Assembly: GCA_026391795.1 (NCBI GenBank)
Contig: JAPLDI010000037.1
Span: 1-60,806, forward strand
Direction of reading: 5' to 3'
DNA: 60,806 nucleotides
Origin: Bacteroidota bacterium
GTDB lineage: Bacteria; Bacteroidota; Bacteroidia; Bacteroidales; FEN-979
Shown here: positions 41,503-51,966 of the stretch, piece after piece
Layout: each line of letters begins with the position of its first letter
How positions within the stretch are numbered: position 1 is the first letter of the stretch
Made by a program: the position numbers and the translations under genes
The notes under the pieces: model-generated
The model's database searches: none
What the model was told of the DNA's origin: nothing
What the model saw: only the letters and a program-made list of their open reading frames with translations

Positions 41503-42798
41503 TTAAACCACTTCTGCCACTACAAAAATACTTCCGCCGACAAACACAAGATCATTCTCTCCTGCATTTTCCTGTGCTGATTTCAATGCCTGCCCGACTG
41601 ATCCAAAGACCTTACCGGCTAATCCGTATTCTGTTGCCTTATTCCTGAGCTCATGGGCATCAAGTCCCCGGGGTATATCTGCTTTACAGAAATAATAGGT
41701 GGCATTTTTGGGGAGAATTTGCAGGATCTGATCAATCTCTTTATCATTTACCATCCCGAAAACAAAGTGGAGTTGTTCATGCGGGATGTTCCTGATCTGA
41801 TCCAGCACCTGCTGCAAACCGGCTTCATTGTGACAGGTGTCGCAGAGCGTGAGAGGTTCCCTGGAAAGGAGTTGCCATCGCCCGGCAAACCCTGTATTTC
41901 TGATCACATGGCCGATCCCGTTGCGGATATTGTCTTCTGAGATGCCATCCAGCCGCGGGGCAAGCACTTCACAGGCTGCACAGACCGTCAGGATGTTTTT
42001 AACCTGGTAATTCCCTCCGAGCGGTGATTCCAGGTTCGCCAGGTGAAGGTTGTTCTTCCTGTATATATCCAAAACGATCTTTTCGTTATCGGGTTGCCAG
42101 TTGCGGATATTCCCTGCAGAGAATTCCTGATCGGCAAAGCGAACAGGTGCCTGTTCCTGCCTGGCTTTCTCCAGGAACACCTTTCGGGGTTCCTCCTGCG
42201 TTTCGCCGATCACAACGGGAATGCCGTGCTTGATGATCCCGGCTTTTTCAAAAGCGATCTTCTCGAGGGTATCCCCGAGAAACTGCTTGTGGTCAAAGCT
42301 GATGTTGGTAATGACAGAGAGAAGAGGAGTGATGATGTTGGTGGCATCCAGCCTTCCTCCCATGCCGACTTCAATAACAGCGACATCAACCTTTTCATCC
42401 CGAAAAAAATCAAATGCCAGTCCTACGGTCATTTCGAAAAAAGAGAGGCCAAGCTTTTCAAAAGCGGGTTTATGATTCTCAACAAACCGGATCACCTTTT
42501 CTTCCGGTATCCTTACTCCATTGACCCGGATCCGTTCCCTGAAATCGGTTAAATGGGGCGAAGTGTAGAGCCCCGTTTTCAACCCTTTTTCCTGCAGGAC
42601 GGACGCCAGCATATGCGAGACCGATCCTTTGCCATTCGTTCCGGCAATATGAACCGACCGGAAAGTCTGCTGGGGGTTTTTAAGGAGATTGCAGAAGGCA
42701 AGGGTATTGGTGAGGTCAGGCTTGTATGCTGCTGCCCCGATCCGCTGATACATCAGAAGGTGACTGAACAGGTAGTCGCATGTTTCCTTGTAATTCAT
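41503..42798 (-). CDS. folC: Bifunctional folylpolyglutamate/dihydrofolate synthase
   Basis: FolC adds glutamate to dihydropteroate and folates using ATP. The 431-residue Mur-ligase-family protein has the P-loop HIAGTNGKGSVSHMLASVL (near residue 50), TSPHLTDFRERI (near 78), and GMGGRLDATNI (near 145). No signal peptide is present, as expected for a cytoplasmic enzyme. It is the last gene of the murF-anmK-folC minus-strand run, 12 bases after anmK, and complements folK at 6.7 kb. Confidence 0.95.
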   Translation of the reverse strand: MNYKETCDYLFSHLLMYQRIGAAAYKPDLTNTLAFCNLLKNPQQTFRSVHIAGTNGKGSVSHMLASVLQEKGLKTGLYTSPHLTDFRERIRVNGVRIPEEKVIRFVENHKPAFEKLGLSFFEMTVGLAFDFFRDEKVDVAVIEVGMGGRLDATNIITPLLSVITNISFDHKQFLGDTLEKIAFEKAGIIKHGIPVVIGETQEEPRKVFLEKARQEQAPVRFADQEFSAGNIRNWQPDNEKIVLDIYRKNNLHLANLESPLGGNYQVKNILTVCAACEVLAPRLDGISEDNIRNGIGHVIRNTGFAGRWQLLSREPLTLCDTCHNEAGLQQVLDQIRNIPHEQLHFVFGMVNDKEIDQILQILPKNATYYFCKADIPRGLDAHELRNKATEYGLAGKVFGSVGQALKSAQENAGENDLVFVGGSIFVVAEVV

Positions 42799-42810
42799 CT
42801 TTTTGCATTC

Positions 42811-43893
42811 TTAAAATGCCTGGTAAATGGCACCGCCTATTGTATCAATCCTTGCGCCGGTCACCGATTTCAGGCAGTTGACTTCTCCCCTCCAGCGCAG
42901 AACACCGAGAAAAGCAAAGATCAGGGCCTCCTTGAAATTTATGGTGAGGGGATCGGGAAGAATGACCGTAAGCCTGGCATTTTCACGGATCTTTTCGATA
43001 AGGAAGGTGTTAAAGGCTCCTCCGCCTGTGATCAGCAGCGAGCCGGTATCTGTCTTGCCGGCAACCCTGACAACCTGGCCGGCGATATGTTCTGTATAGG
43101 TTCTGAGCTTATCTTCCACCGGAATGGCAAACTGATTCAGAAGCGGGTGTACCTCTGCCAGGACCCACTCTTTTCCGAGCGATTTTGGTGGCGGAGTTTG
43201 ATAAAATATCAGGCTGTCAAGAGCTTCCAGGAGGGGTTTATGAAGTTTGCCCCGCCTGGCCGATTTTCCGCCATCATCATACTCTTTTTCCAGGGAGGCA
43301 ACGAGGTAATTCAATACAATGTTTGCCGGACAGATGTCAAAGGCAATCCGCTGGCCGGATTTTTCAAAGGAGATGTTCGCAAACCCGCCCAGGTTCAGGC
43401 AGTATGTATATTCACCAAAAAGAAACCTGTCGCCGGCAGGGACCAGCGGGGCACCTTGTCCCCCGAAGGCTACATCCGTTGACCGGAAATCACACACCAC
43501 AGGATATCCTGTTTCGGCCGCGATTGCCGGACCTTTCCCGATCTGGGAAGTGAACCCGCTGCCGGGCTGGTGAAAAATCGTATGACCGTGAGAAGCGATG
43601 AAAAAGGGTTTCAGATCGTGTTTCCGCAGGAACCTGTCAGTAATTTTTCCCAGGTAATGACCATATTCCGAATCTGCCTTTGCAAAAGTCAGCGCATCCT
43701 GGTTTTCAAGACCCGACAGGCGGTTTTTCCAGGTATCCGGATAGGGGATGGTTTCCGCTTTTTCAATCCTGTAGCTCCATTCTGTTTCTGTCTTTTCAAA
43801 CGTGCAGAAAGCAATGTCAACGCCGTCGAGTGAGGTTCCCGACATCAGGCCCGTTGCCCGGTAGGTCTCTTTTTTGCTGTTCGTTGAATCCAC
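42811..43893 (-). CDS. anmK: Anhydro-N-acetylmuramic acid kinase
   Basis: AnmK phosphorylates 1,6-anhydro-N-acetylmuramate recovered from the cell wall, giving MurNAc-6-phosphate. The 360-residue ASKHA-fold protein has the signature GLMSGTSLDGVDIA near residue 15, GHTIFHQPG near 105, and GGGAFNTFLIEKI near 293. The start is a GTG at 43893, as no suitable ATG precedes the conserved motif. It lies 26 bases after murF, joining wall recycling with wall synthesis. Confidence 0.95.
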   Translation of the reverse strand: MDSTNSKKETYRATGLMSGTSLDGVDIAFCTFEKTETEWSYRIEKAETIPYPDTWKNRLSGLENQDALTFAKADSEYGHYLGKITDRFLRKHDLKPFFIASHGHTIFHQPGSGFTSQIGKGPAIAAETGYPVVCDFRSTDVAFGGQGAPLVPAGDRFLFGEYTYCLNLGGFANISFEKSGQRIAFDICPANIVLNYLVASLEKEYDDGGKSARRGKLHKPLLEALDSLIFYQTPPPKSLGKEWVLAEVHPLLNQFAIPVEDKLRTYTEHIAGQVVRVAGKTDTGSLLITGGGAFNTFLIEKIRENARLTVILPDPLTINFKEALIFAFLGVLRWRGEVNCLKSVTGARIDTIGGAIYQAF

Positions 43894-43919
43894 GGCTTTC
43901 TCAGATAGATTAAATTGTG

Positions 43920-45212
43920 TCAGAGCAGGTCAACAATCTTTTCCAGTTTTATTCCCCGCGATCCTTTCAGGAGGATCTCGGCTTCTGTCAGTTTGTGATG
44001 GCTGAGCCACATGGCAGCGAGTTCGCTGTCCTGGAAACAGAGCCATTCTCTTTTTGTATTCAGCCGCGTAAACGCGGGTCCTATCAGGTAGACCTCTGAG
44101 AATCCCAGTTTTTCGATACGTTCAAGAACAACCTGGTGTTCCGGATCGGTTTCGTTGCCCAGTTCGAGCATATCTCCGAGGATCAGCACCTTTCTGACTG
44201 CAGGGGAGCCGGCAAAATTTGTAAGCGCCAGTTCCATGCTGGTGGGATTGGCATTGTACATGTCAAGGATCAGGAGGTTGTTTGGGGTCTTCAGGACCTG
44301 TGAACGATTGTTCTGAGGCTCGTACGATTCGATGGCATCCTTCATCAGGATGGGATCAACTCCGAAAAAATGACCGATTGAGACGGCAGCAAGGATGTTC
44401 TCTGCATTGTAATTTCCGAACAGATTCGTGGAGAGGGAGATCTCCTGTTGCTCAAGGATAATTTTCATCTTCAGGAAAGGATCCTGGGTAAGATCCTTTT
44501 CATCCGGTCCGAAGATCGTTCCATTCTCGTACGAAACCACATTCATCCCTTCGGAATTCTTAACCAGCAAAGGATTGCTCTGATTTACAAAGGCAATCCC
44601 GTGACGGGATTTCAGGAAGCGGTAAAGCTCCGTCTTTGTGCTGACCACTCCTTCAAATCCTCCGAAACCTTCCAGGTGTGCTTTGCCGATGTTGGTGATA
44701 ATGCCGTGAGTGGGTTCGGCGATCGTGCAGAGAAAATCAATTTCGCCGGGATGGTTTGCTCCCATTTCCACAACGGCGATCTCCGTACCGGCTTTTATTT
44801 TAAGCAGGGTCAGGGGGACGCCGATATGGTTATTCAGGTTGCCTGAAGTGGCAAGTGTTTCATGTTTTTTTGAGAGAACTGCCTGGATGAGTTCTTTCGT
44901 AGTAGTTTTCCCATTCGTACCGGTTATGGCTAGAACAGGAATCTGAAACCGGTTGCGATGAAATTTTGCAAGCTGCTGCAAGGAGGCGAGAGCATTCTCC
45001 ACAAGGATAAACCGCTGGTCAATGCAGTACCGGGCATCATCAACAACTGAAAAGGACGCCCCTTTCTCCAATGCAAGACCGGCATAAGCATTCCCGTCGA
45101 AGGTGTCTCCTTTCAGCGCAAAGAAAATGGAACCTTCCTTTATCTGCCTGCTGTCGGTGGAGATTTCAGGATGCCGGAGGAAAAGGCTGTATAAATTTTC
45201 AGGGGTCGTCAA
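43920..45212 (-). CDS. murF: UDP-N-acetylmuramoyl-tripeptide-D-alanyl-D-alanine ligase
   Basis: MurF adds D-Ala-D-Ala to the UDP-MurNAc tripeptide in peptidoglycan synthesis. The 430-residue protein has the ligase P-loop AITGTNGKTTTKELIQAVL (near residue 95), GANHPGEIDFL (near 150), and a C-terminal domain with NANPTSMELAL and ILGDMLELG. The start is read as TTG at 45212 since no ATG precedes the conserved N-terminal STDSRQI motif. It lies next to gldJ, an arrangement seen in Bacteroidota. Confidence 0.95.
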   Translation of the reverse strand: MTTPENLYSLFLRHPEISTDSRQIKEGSIFFALKGDTFDGNAYAGLALEKGASFSVVDDARYCIDQRFILVENALASLQQLAKFHRNRFQIPVLAITGTNGKTTTKELIQAVLSKKHETLATSGNLNNHIGVPLTLLKIKAGTEIAVVEMGANHPGEIDFLCTIAEPTHGIITNIGKAHLEGFGGFEGVVSTKTELYRFLKSRHGIAFVNQSNPLLVKNSEGMNVVSYENGTIFGPDEKDLTQDPFLKMKIILEQQEISLSTNLFGNYNAENILAAVSIGHFFGVDPILMKDAIESYEPQNNRSQVLKTPNNLLILDMYNANPTSMELALTNFAGSPAVRKVLILGDMLELGNETDPEHQVVLERIEKLGFSEVYLIGPAFTRLNTKREWLCFQDSELAAMWLSHHKLTEAEILLKGSRGIKLEKIVDLL

Positions 45213-45245
45213 AATGCAGGGGTGACAGATGTTTTACAAAGTAAA

Positions 45246-45278
45246 TAAAAAACCCCGCTTCCTTTTCGAAACGGGGTT
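45246..45278 (-). terminator. Intrinsic terminator after gldJ
   Basis: On the minus strand AACCCCG (45278-45272) pairs with CGGGGTT (45257-45251), followed by a T-run. It separates the type IX genes from murF. Confidence 0.85.
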
Positions 45279-45298
45279 GATTTAATTTCGTTCAGGAA

Positions 45299-46771
45299 CT
45301 ATCTTCCGGGGATGGAACCTCCAACCCGGGTCATGGCACAACGGAACCCGATGCAATCGGAGGCATCATCCTGGTTAAGGAACCTGCGGGTGCTCGGACT
45401 CAGGAAATAGGCTCCGTCTTTCCAGTTACCCCCTTTGTAAACACGCACCTGGTCTGTGATGAGAGAGGTTTTTCCAAACTCATACATGAGGCTTGTTGAG
45501 GAGGTATCTTTCGGGGGATTTTTCCAGTCAACACCGATATTGGATGCATAGTCGCCATCAAGGTAGTTGATGTTGTCAGCAGAACGGTAATTCTTGCGGT
45601 TCATGGCTTCGACGGTTGTAACATTCCGGTATTTCAGGTGGCCGAGGCTGTCTTTCTGGGCAATAAATCCTTCTGCATCACGAACTTCTGTTTTGAAGAT
45701 GTTTCCACGGAAAGGACGCAGGTCGTTGTTTTCCATTGAATTCAAAGGCCTGTAGACATCGAGGACCCATTCGCTGACGTTACCGGCCATGTTATAGAGC
45801 CCGTAATCGTTCGGGAAATAAGAAGCGGCTGCAGCGGGAATATCGGCTCCGTCGTTCAGGTTGCCTGCAACACCCATGTAGTCGCCCTTTGCTCTGCGGA
45901 AGTTATCCATGAAACCGCCATAATATTTTGACTCGCTGGTACGGGTGTAATTTCCGTTCCAGGGATAATTTTTACGTTCAACCACTCTTTCGAAGAGGGT
46001 GTTTCCGATGAGTCCGAGGGCGGCAAATTCCCATTCTGCTTCAGTCGGGAGCCTGTATTTGGGTAAAAGGAGGCCGTCTTCCATGCGTACTTTGCGCGTT
46101 CCTGTACCATTCGGGTTCAGGTCGGGCAGCGGTTTATCAACAAGGCCTTCATACTGCCCGGCAAGATAGGATTCGGTATTGAAGTTGTTATTATCTTTCT
46201 GGGAAGGATCCATGGCAAGGATTCCTTTCCGGATGAGTAGATTTTCATTGACCCGGTCGGTTCTCCAGGCACAATAATCATTTGCCTGGACCCAGCTGAC
46301 ACCCACCACGGGATAGGTGCGGTAGGCAGGATGCCGGAAATAATATTCAACGAGCGGCTCGTTGTATGCCAGCTTGTCGCGCCAGACCAGGGTATCCGGT
46401 AAGGCTTTCCGGTAGACACCCGGATAAGCTTCATAGACATGGTTCAGCCAGTAAAGGTATTCGAGGTAGTCAAGGTTTCTCACCTCGGTCTGATCCATGT
46501 AGTAGCTTGAAACGGTTACTCGCCTGGGCTGGTTATCCCAATCGAACATTACGTCATCCTGGGTCTGGCCCATGGCGAACGTGCCGCCTTCAATAAAAAC
46601 TAACCCAGGACCTGTTTGTTGTTCCGCATATGGCCGGACTTCAAATCCGCCGTTTTTAGGATTATTGTAATCCCATCCGGTGGTCTTTGACATTTCTTTT
46701 TTACAGGAACCGAGCAATACGAGGGCACATGCCATCATAAGTGCGGGAAGATGTTTATTGAACTTCATCAT
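45299..46771 (-). CDS. gldJ: Gliding/type IX secretion lipoprotein GldJ
   Basis: GldJ is an outer-membrane-associated lipoprotein needed for gliding and type IX secretion and related to formylglycine-generating enzymes (SUMF1 fold) but not catalytic. The 490-residue protein has a lipobox ending LGSC (Cys 23). The SUMF1-like core follows (VFIEGGTFAMGQT, RLPTEAEWEFAAL, NMAGNVSEWVLDVY, VYKGGNWKDGAYFLSPSTRRF, GFRCAM). The block WRDKLAYNEPLVEYYFRHPAY marks GldJ rather than GldK. It is transcribed with the upstream PorP/SprF gene. Confidence 0.93.
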   Translation of the reverse strand: MMKFNKHLPALMMACALVLLGSCKKEMSKTTGWDYNNPKNGGFEVRPYAEQQTGPGLVFIEGGTFAMGQTQDDVMFDWDNQPRRVTVSSYYMDQTEVRNLDYLEYLYWLNHVYEAYPGVYRKALPDTLVWRDKLAYNEPLVEYYFRHPAYRTYPVVGVSWVQANDYCAWRTDRVNENLLIRKGILAMDPSQKDNNNFNTESYLAGQYEGLVDKPLPDLNPNGTGTRKVRMEDGLLLPKYRLPTEAEWEFAALGLIGNTLFERVVERKNYPWNGNYTRTSESKYYGGFMDNFRRAKGDYMGVAGNLNDGADIPAAAASYFPNDYGLYNMAGNVSEWVLDVYRPLNSMENNDLRPFRGNIFKTEVRDAEGFIAQKDSLGHLKYRNVTTVEAMNRKNYRSADNINYLDGDYASNIGVDWKNPPKDTSSTSLMYEFGKTSLITDQVRVYKGGNWKDGAYFLSPSTRRFLNQDDASDCIGFRCAMTRVGGSIPGR

Positions 46772-46792
46772 GGAAAAATTTAGTTTATATAA

Positions 46793-47782
46793 CTAAAATC
46801 TCGGGCATTTTATTGCGCGAATGTGTCTTCTTTTTTCAATACAGGGAAATTGCCAGGAGGCAGAAGCTTCAAAAGCCCCGCCAGTGGCGCCTTTCAATTT
46901 CGAAAGGGTGATGTCATAGGTGAACCCGAAACGAAAACTTTGATAGTGTACTCCCAAAAACGGGATCAGTGCATCTGCGTTTTCAAAATTGTGCCTGAAC
47001 CACAAGCCGATAATCAGGGGATCGATGGTAAGATAGGTTCCAAGATTTAACTGGTGGAATTTGAATTGTTGCTGGTAAAGAATGTTTGGGGAGATGCTGA
47101 ATTCACGGTCATCTCCGTAACCGGCCTCCTTCAGGTTGATCACGCCGCCGGCATGAACGGTGAACTTCATGTCGAGCGTGGTTGTGTTGTTGTTGTAAAA
47201 CCCGAATTTAGGCTGGGAAAGATGAGAAACTGCAACCCCTCCGTAATACTGTTCGTTATACCCAAGCATCACCCCTGCAGCAAAATCAGGAGCGCCGATG
47301 GTCGGGTTGTCGGGAGCTGCCTCCTTGGTAGGCTGTACAACTCCAAGCCGGGGATCGATCATATCTTCAAAAACAAGGTTGTCCCATGCAAGATGCCGTT
47401 GGTAATACCCCGCCTGAACCGCACCGGAGGCTGTCAGCTTCGCTGTGATATTGAATTTATAGGCATAGATAAGACTGATCTCGGTGGTATTTAATTTTCC
47501 TCCGCCCGTCCTGTCAGCGGTCACCAGCAGTCCCAACCCCCCGTGAAGCGCATCCACGTATTGATCGTAAGCCGCATTGTATGTTACATAAGCACCTCCG
47601 ATCGACGGCCACTGATCACGAAAATTAACCATCACCCGGGGACAAATTGTTGCCCCGGCAAGAGCTGGGTTCAGATACAACGGATTCGCATAAAACTGCG
47701 AAAATTCCGGATCCTGTGAATAGCCCATTTGCGCGTAACTAATAATTGCCAAAACTGTGATTATAAACGACTTATTGGCCAT
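46793..47782 (-). CDS. PorP/SprF family type IX secretion outer-membrane protein
   Basis: This 329-residue protein starts with a signal peptide (about 1-22) and the family hallmark QDPEFSQFYANPLYLNPALAG. A predicted beta barrel follows, ending FTYDITLSKLKGATGGAFEASASW and a Cys-rich tail. PorP/SprF proteins anchor surface filaments or partner T9SS adhesins. It lies 21 bases before gldJ. The 238-base divergent gap to porU (47783-48020) is A/T-rich without repeats. Confidence 0.93.
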   Translation of the reverse strand: MANKSFIITVLAIISYAQMGYSQDPEFSQFYANPLYLNPALAGATICPRVMVNFRDQWPSIGGAYVTYNAAYDQYVDALHGGLGLLVTADRTGGGKLNTTEISLIYAYKFNITAKLTASGAVQAGYYQRHLAWDNLVFEDMIDPRLGVVQPTKEAAPDNPTIGAPDFAAGVMLGYNEQYYGGVAVSHLSQPKFGFYNNNTTTLDMKFTVHAGGVINLKEAGYGDDREFSISPNILYQQQFKFHQLNLGTYLTIDPLIIGLWFRHNFENADALIPFLGVHYQSFRFGFTYDITLSKLKGATGGAFEASASWQFPCIEKRRHIRAIKCPRF

Positions 47783-48020
47783 GAGTGCTTATACAGCCCT
47801 AATTTATTTTGGTTACAATATTACGAATAATTTTTAAAATACATTCCGGGGATAATTTTAATTGTTAAATAAGTTGTCCACATTGACAATAATAGAAACC
47901 AGGAGCCGTTAAATTTCATGGTTATAAATCCCAAACCGACACTCCTCTGCGGTATCTTTCTTTCAAACCGGAGGAGGGAATGGGGTACCTGGCAAAAATC
48001 AAAAACTGAAACCTGATAAC

Positions 48021-51000
48021 ATGGTTACTTTTTCCCCGATAAAATACCGGCCATTTTTTATTAAAATGCTGTTTGTTGGAATCCTGATCATCAGTTCGGT
48101 TCTTCCCGGCTTTTCACAACCTGTGCGCCAGCATCGGATCCTGAAATGGAACCCGGTCAGATACCAGGAAACCGGGGCCGGCGATTCCATGCAGGTGCTC
48201 AGTTTCAAAGGCTCTTCCACGCAGCTGGAGGTATATGGTAACCTGCCTGTTTTTCAGGAGCTGTTCCCCCTGGAATCCTCTGCGGAAATTCCAATAAACG
48301 TTTCCATCGGAAATCCTGTTTACCAGGAGATTCCCGGCAATGAACTTCCGGGGATCGGGGACCTGGATAAAATTCCCGGCTCAGTTGCTGCCGGGAGTTC
48401 CATCGCGGTGCAGCGAAACAAGCAGTTTTTATCAGTCTCCCTTGTTCCTCTTCGTAAAAATGCTGAAAGCGGGATTTACGAAAAACTTCTCTCCTTCGAC
48501 CTTATGTATGAACCCGGAGTAAATGCTGCGGGTACTATCAAAAAATCCAATAAAACGTATGCAGATCATTCGGTTTTGAATGCCGGGACCTGGTTTAAAA
48601 TGGGGATCCCCTTATCAGGCATCTACATGATCCAGGCCAAAGACCTGAAGCAGGCGGATCCTGCCTTTTCTTCAATAGATCCGAGAACGATCCAGATCTT
48701 TGGGAACAACGGAGGCATGCTCCCGGAAGCCAATGCAACACAAAGAATTGATGACCTCAGGGAGCTTACCATCCAGGTTGTCGGATCCGACCCCGCCCAC
48801 CTGAATGATAACGATTACATTTTGTTTTATGCAAATGGACCTGACACCTGGCAGTACAATAAGGTTGAACAGCTCTTTCACCATCAGAAGAACCTCTATT
48901 CAAATTTTTCCTGCTGTTTTCTTACCTATGGACAGGCAGTTGGGAAAAGGGTTACTTCCGAACCTTCGGTGACTGATCCGCCAAACACCACCATCATCCG
49001 TTTCAACGACTTTTCGTTTTTTGAACCTGCAGAGATCAATCTAATCAAATCAGGCAGGGCATGGTATTCAAAAGATCTTTTTGACATTACGACCTCCCGC
49101 GACTACACCTTCAACTTCGCGGATATGGAACTCAGCTTGCCCGTTTCGGTCATTGCGACGGTGGCTGCGCATTGCACCAGTTCGCCGACCTCTTTCACAT
49201 TGCTTGCAAACGGACAGCAACTGTCAACGGCTTCGATTCCGGGCGTGGGTTCATTGTATACGGATACATTCGCCTATGACCGCGTGATGGCTCCGACGTT
49301 CACTTCTTCCTCTCCTTCCATCAAGATCACACTGAATTATATACGGCCCTATTCCGACGGGACCGGATACCTGAAAAGCCTGGAGCTGAATGTTATCCGC
49401 AAACTGAACTTGTCAACCGGCCAGATGGCTTTCCGGTCAGCCACGGGTGCAAGCCCGGGGCTGATCAGTGAGTTTCATATGTCTGCCGGCAGCCTTCCGG
49501 TTGCCATCTGGGATGTGAGCAACCCGGCTGCAGTCAAATCCATCGGCACAACGCAAAACAACAACATCGTCTCCTTCCGCGTTCATACCGACTCGATCAG
49601 GGAGTTCACGGCATTTGACGGAACGGCCTTTTATACCGTTCAGTCGTTCACAAAAGTGGAGAACCAGGACCTTCACAGCACAGCCACTCCTGACCTGGTG
49701 ATCGTGACGCATCCTGCCTTTATCAGCCAGGCGAATGCACTGGCGGATTTTCATCGTCAGCATGACAACATGAGCGTGTTTATAACTGTTCCCGACAAGA
49801 TCTACAATGAATTTTCATGCGGGGCGCAAGACATTACGGCAATCCGTGACTTCATGAAAATGCTCTACGACCGTTCCGGCAAAACAGGGCCTAAATATCT
49901 CCTTTTATTCGGAGATGCCTCTTATGATTATAAAGACAGGGTACAAAGCAACACCAATTTCGTACCAGCCTACGAGTCCGGTGAATCGCTGAACCCTGTT
50001 GCCTCCATCGTAACAGATGATTATTTCGGGTTGATGGATCATGGTGAAGGACAGGGAGCCTATGGCATGCTTGATATCGGGGTGGGGAGGTTCCCCGTTC
50101 AGTCGGTGGAACAGGCAGATGCTGCAGTGAAAAAAGTGATGCATTATGCTTCCTCTTCTGATACAGTTCACAATGACTGGAGGAACGTCATCTGTTTTGT
50201 TGCAGATAACGGCGATTTCAACCTTCATATGACCATGGCGGATACGGTTCATATATACGACTCCTCCTATAATATTGACAAAATATACCTTGACGCCTAT
50301 GACCGGATCTCGACCCCGGGCGGATTAAGGTATCCCGAAGTCAATGACGCCATTACCCGGCGTGTGGAAAAAGGTGCGCTGGTCATGACCTATGTCGGAC
50401 ATGGCGGTATTCTGGGTTGGGCGCACGAACGGGTTCTTGAGGTTCCCCAGATAAAAGCCTGGCAGAACTTTGATAATATGCCGGTGTTTCTGACAGCTAC
50501 CTGTGAGTTCAGCTATTATGATGATCCCTCTTTTACGTCAGCGGGGGAATTGGTGTTCCTGAACCCAAACGGGGGAGGCATAGCGCTGTTAACCACCACC
50601 CGTCCAACCTATTCCGACGGAAACCAGAACCTCATGACAGGTTTTTATCTGAATGCATTTGTGAAGAAAGAGGGAAAATACCCTACGCTGGGGGATCTTA
50701 TCATGGATTCGAAAAACTTCAGCAGCCCCACGGGCACGGATGTAAATACACGGAAATTCGTTCTGCTCGGAGATCCTGCCTTACAGATGGCATATCCCCA
50801 GCTTCATGTGGTTACTACTTCCATCACCACCAAAAAGCAAAGTCCTCTTTCGGATACCCTGAAGGCCTTGTCGACCGTTACGATATCAGGCGAGATTCGG
50901 GATGATAACGGGATTAAAGTCACCGGCTTTAACGGAACCGTCTTCCCCACTGTTTTTGATAAGATCTCCGAAATTGTCACCGTCCCAAACCAGGGGGAAT

Positions 51001-51878
51001 CCGCTTTTCATTTCTATCTGCGTAAGAATGTGATCTACAAAGGGAAACTTGCAGTTACCAACGGTGAGTTTTCTTTTTCTTTTATCGTTCCCAAGGACAT
51101 TGCCTATAATTATGGTATCGGGAAGATAAGCTATTATGCCAGGAGCGAAACCACAGATGCAAATGGCTATGATATCGGCTTTGTTGTGGGAGGTTATAAC
51201 GACGGGGCCGGACAGGATACGGAAGGTCCGGAGATCAGGCTTTTTATGAACGACACGGCATTTGTCTCCGGAGGTGTCACGGATCAGAACCCGAACCTGC
51301 TCGCCTATTTAACAGATTCATCGGGGATCAATACGGTCGGAAACGGGATCGGGCATGACCTGACCGCAACACTTGACGATGATTCAAAATCCCTTCGGAT
51401 ACTGAATGATTATTATGTATCGGACCTGAACACCTTCAAGAAGGGTGTGATCACCTATCCGTTCTATGGCCTGAGTGACGGGTACCATACCCTGGCCATC
51501 AAAGTGTGGGATGTATATAACAACTCGTCCGACGCCAGCATTGAATTTCTCGTGGTCTCTTCGGCTCAGCTAGCGGTTCAACACCTTTTCAATTATCCTA
51601 ATCCATTCTTTGACAGGACAACCTTTTCCTTTGAGTATAACCAGCCGAACACGGAACTGAATGTACAGATCGATATCTATTCCCTTACCGGTCAGAAGGT
51701 GAAAACCCTGCGGCAGCCTTTGTACTCAAATGGATACCGTGCAAATACGATCGATTGGGATGGAACGGGGGACAGCGGCGCCAGGATTGGTTCAGGAACC
51801 TACGTTTACAATTTAAGCCTGATGATGGCAGATGGTTCGACAGTCCGCAAATCATCCAAACTTGTCGTGATCCGTTAG
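48021..51878 (+). CDS. porU: Type IX secretion sortase PorU (C25 peptidase)
   Basis: PorU is the C25 cysteine protease that cuts off the C-terminal sorting domain of type IX cargo and attaches the cargo to lipid. The 1285-residue protein has a signal peptide (about 1-33). An N-terminal domain (to about 170) comes before the conserved start of the gingipain region (HSVLNAGTWFKMGI, SSIDPRTIQIFGN). The peptidase has His in GHGGILGW (near 795) and Cys in TATCEFS (near 827). A FlgD-like C-terminal Ig domain with YPNPFFDRTTFSF follows. A paralogue lacking the N-terminal domain lies immediately downstream. Confidence 0.93.
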   Translation: MVTFSPIKYRPFFIKMLFVGILIISSVLPGFSQPVRQHRILKWNPVRYQETGAGDSMQVLSFKGSSTQLEVYGNLPVFQELFPLESSAEIPINVSIGNPVYQEIPGNELPGIGDLDKIPGSVAAGSSIAVQRNKQFLSVSLVPLRKNAESGIYEKLLSFDLMYEPGVNAAGTIKKSNKTYADHSVLNAGTWFKMGIPLSGIYMIQAKDLKQADPAFSSIDPRTIQIFGNNGGMLPEANATQRIDDLRELTIQVVGSDPAHLNDNDYILFYANGPDTWQYNKVEQLFHHQKNLYSNFSCCFLTYGQAVGKRVTSEPSVTDPPNTTIIRFNDFSFFEPAEINLIKSGRAWYSKDLFDITTSRDYTFNFADMELSLPVSVIATVAAHCTSSPTSFTLLANGQQLSTASIPGVGSLYTDTFAYDRVMAPTFTSSSPSIKITLNYIRPYSDGTGYLKSLELNVIRKLNLSTGQMAFRSATGASPGLISEFHMSAGSLPVAIWDVSNPAAVKSIGTTQNNNIVSFRVHTDSIREFTAFDGTAFYTVQSFTKVENQDLHSTATPDLVIVTHPAFISQANALADFHRQHDNMSVFITVPDKIYNEFSCGAQDITAIRDFMKMLYDRSGKTGPKYLLLFGDASYDYKDRVQSNTNFVPAYESGESLNPVASIVTDDYFGLMDHGEGQGAYGMLDIGVGRFPVQSVEQADAAVKKVMHYASSSDTVHNDWRNVICFVADNGDFNLHMTMADTVHIYDSSYNIDKIYLDAYDRISTPGGLRYPEVNDAITRRVEKGALVMTYVGHGGILGWAHERVLEVPQIKAWQNFDNMPVFLTATCEFSYYDDPSFTSAGELVFLNPNGGGIALLTTTRPTYSDGNQNLMTGFYLNAFVKKEGKYPTLGDLIMDSKNFSSPTGTDVNTRKFVLLGDPALQMAYPQLHVVTTSITTKKQSPLSDTLKALSTVTISGEIRDDNGIKVTGFNGTVFPTVFDKISEIVTVPNQGESAFHFYLRKNVIYKGKLAVTNGEFSFSFIVPKDIAYNYGIGKISYYARSETTDANGYDIGFVVGGYNDGAGQDTEGPEIRLFMNDTAFVSGGVTDQNPNLLAYLTDSSGINTVGNGIGHDLTATLDDDSKSLRILNDYYVSDLNTFKKGVITYPFYGLSDGYHTLAIKVWDVYNNSSDASIEFLVVSSAQLAVQHLFNYPNPFFDRTTFSFEYNQPNTELNVQIDIYSLTGQKVKTLRQPLYSNGYRANTIDWDGTGDSGARIGSGTYVYNLSLMMADGSTVRKSSKLVVIR

Positions 51879-51908
51879 AAACGGATAGGCTGTAAGGAGA
51901 AATAATCG

Positions 51909-51916
51909 TACTTTTG
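51909..51916 (+). promoter_or_regulatory. -7 box for the second porU-like gene
   Basis: TACTTTTG fits TAnnTTTG, 51 bases before the ATG at 51967. The -33 region is poor, so the gene may also be read through from porU. Confidence 0.4.
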
Positions 51917-51966
51917 CAGGCTAAATATGCCAAAGAGAATAGAGCGGAAAAACAAATCCTGAAAGC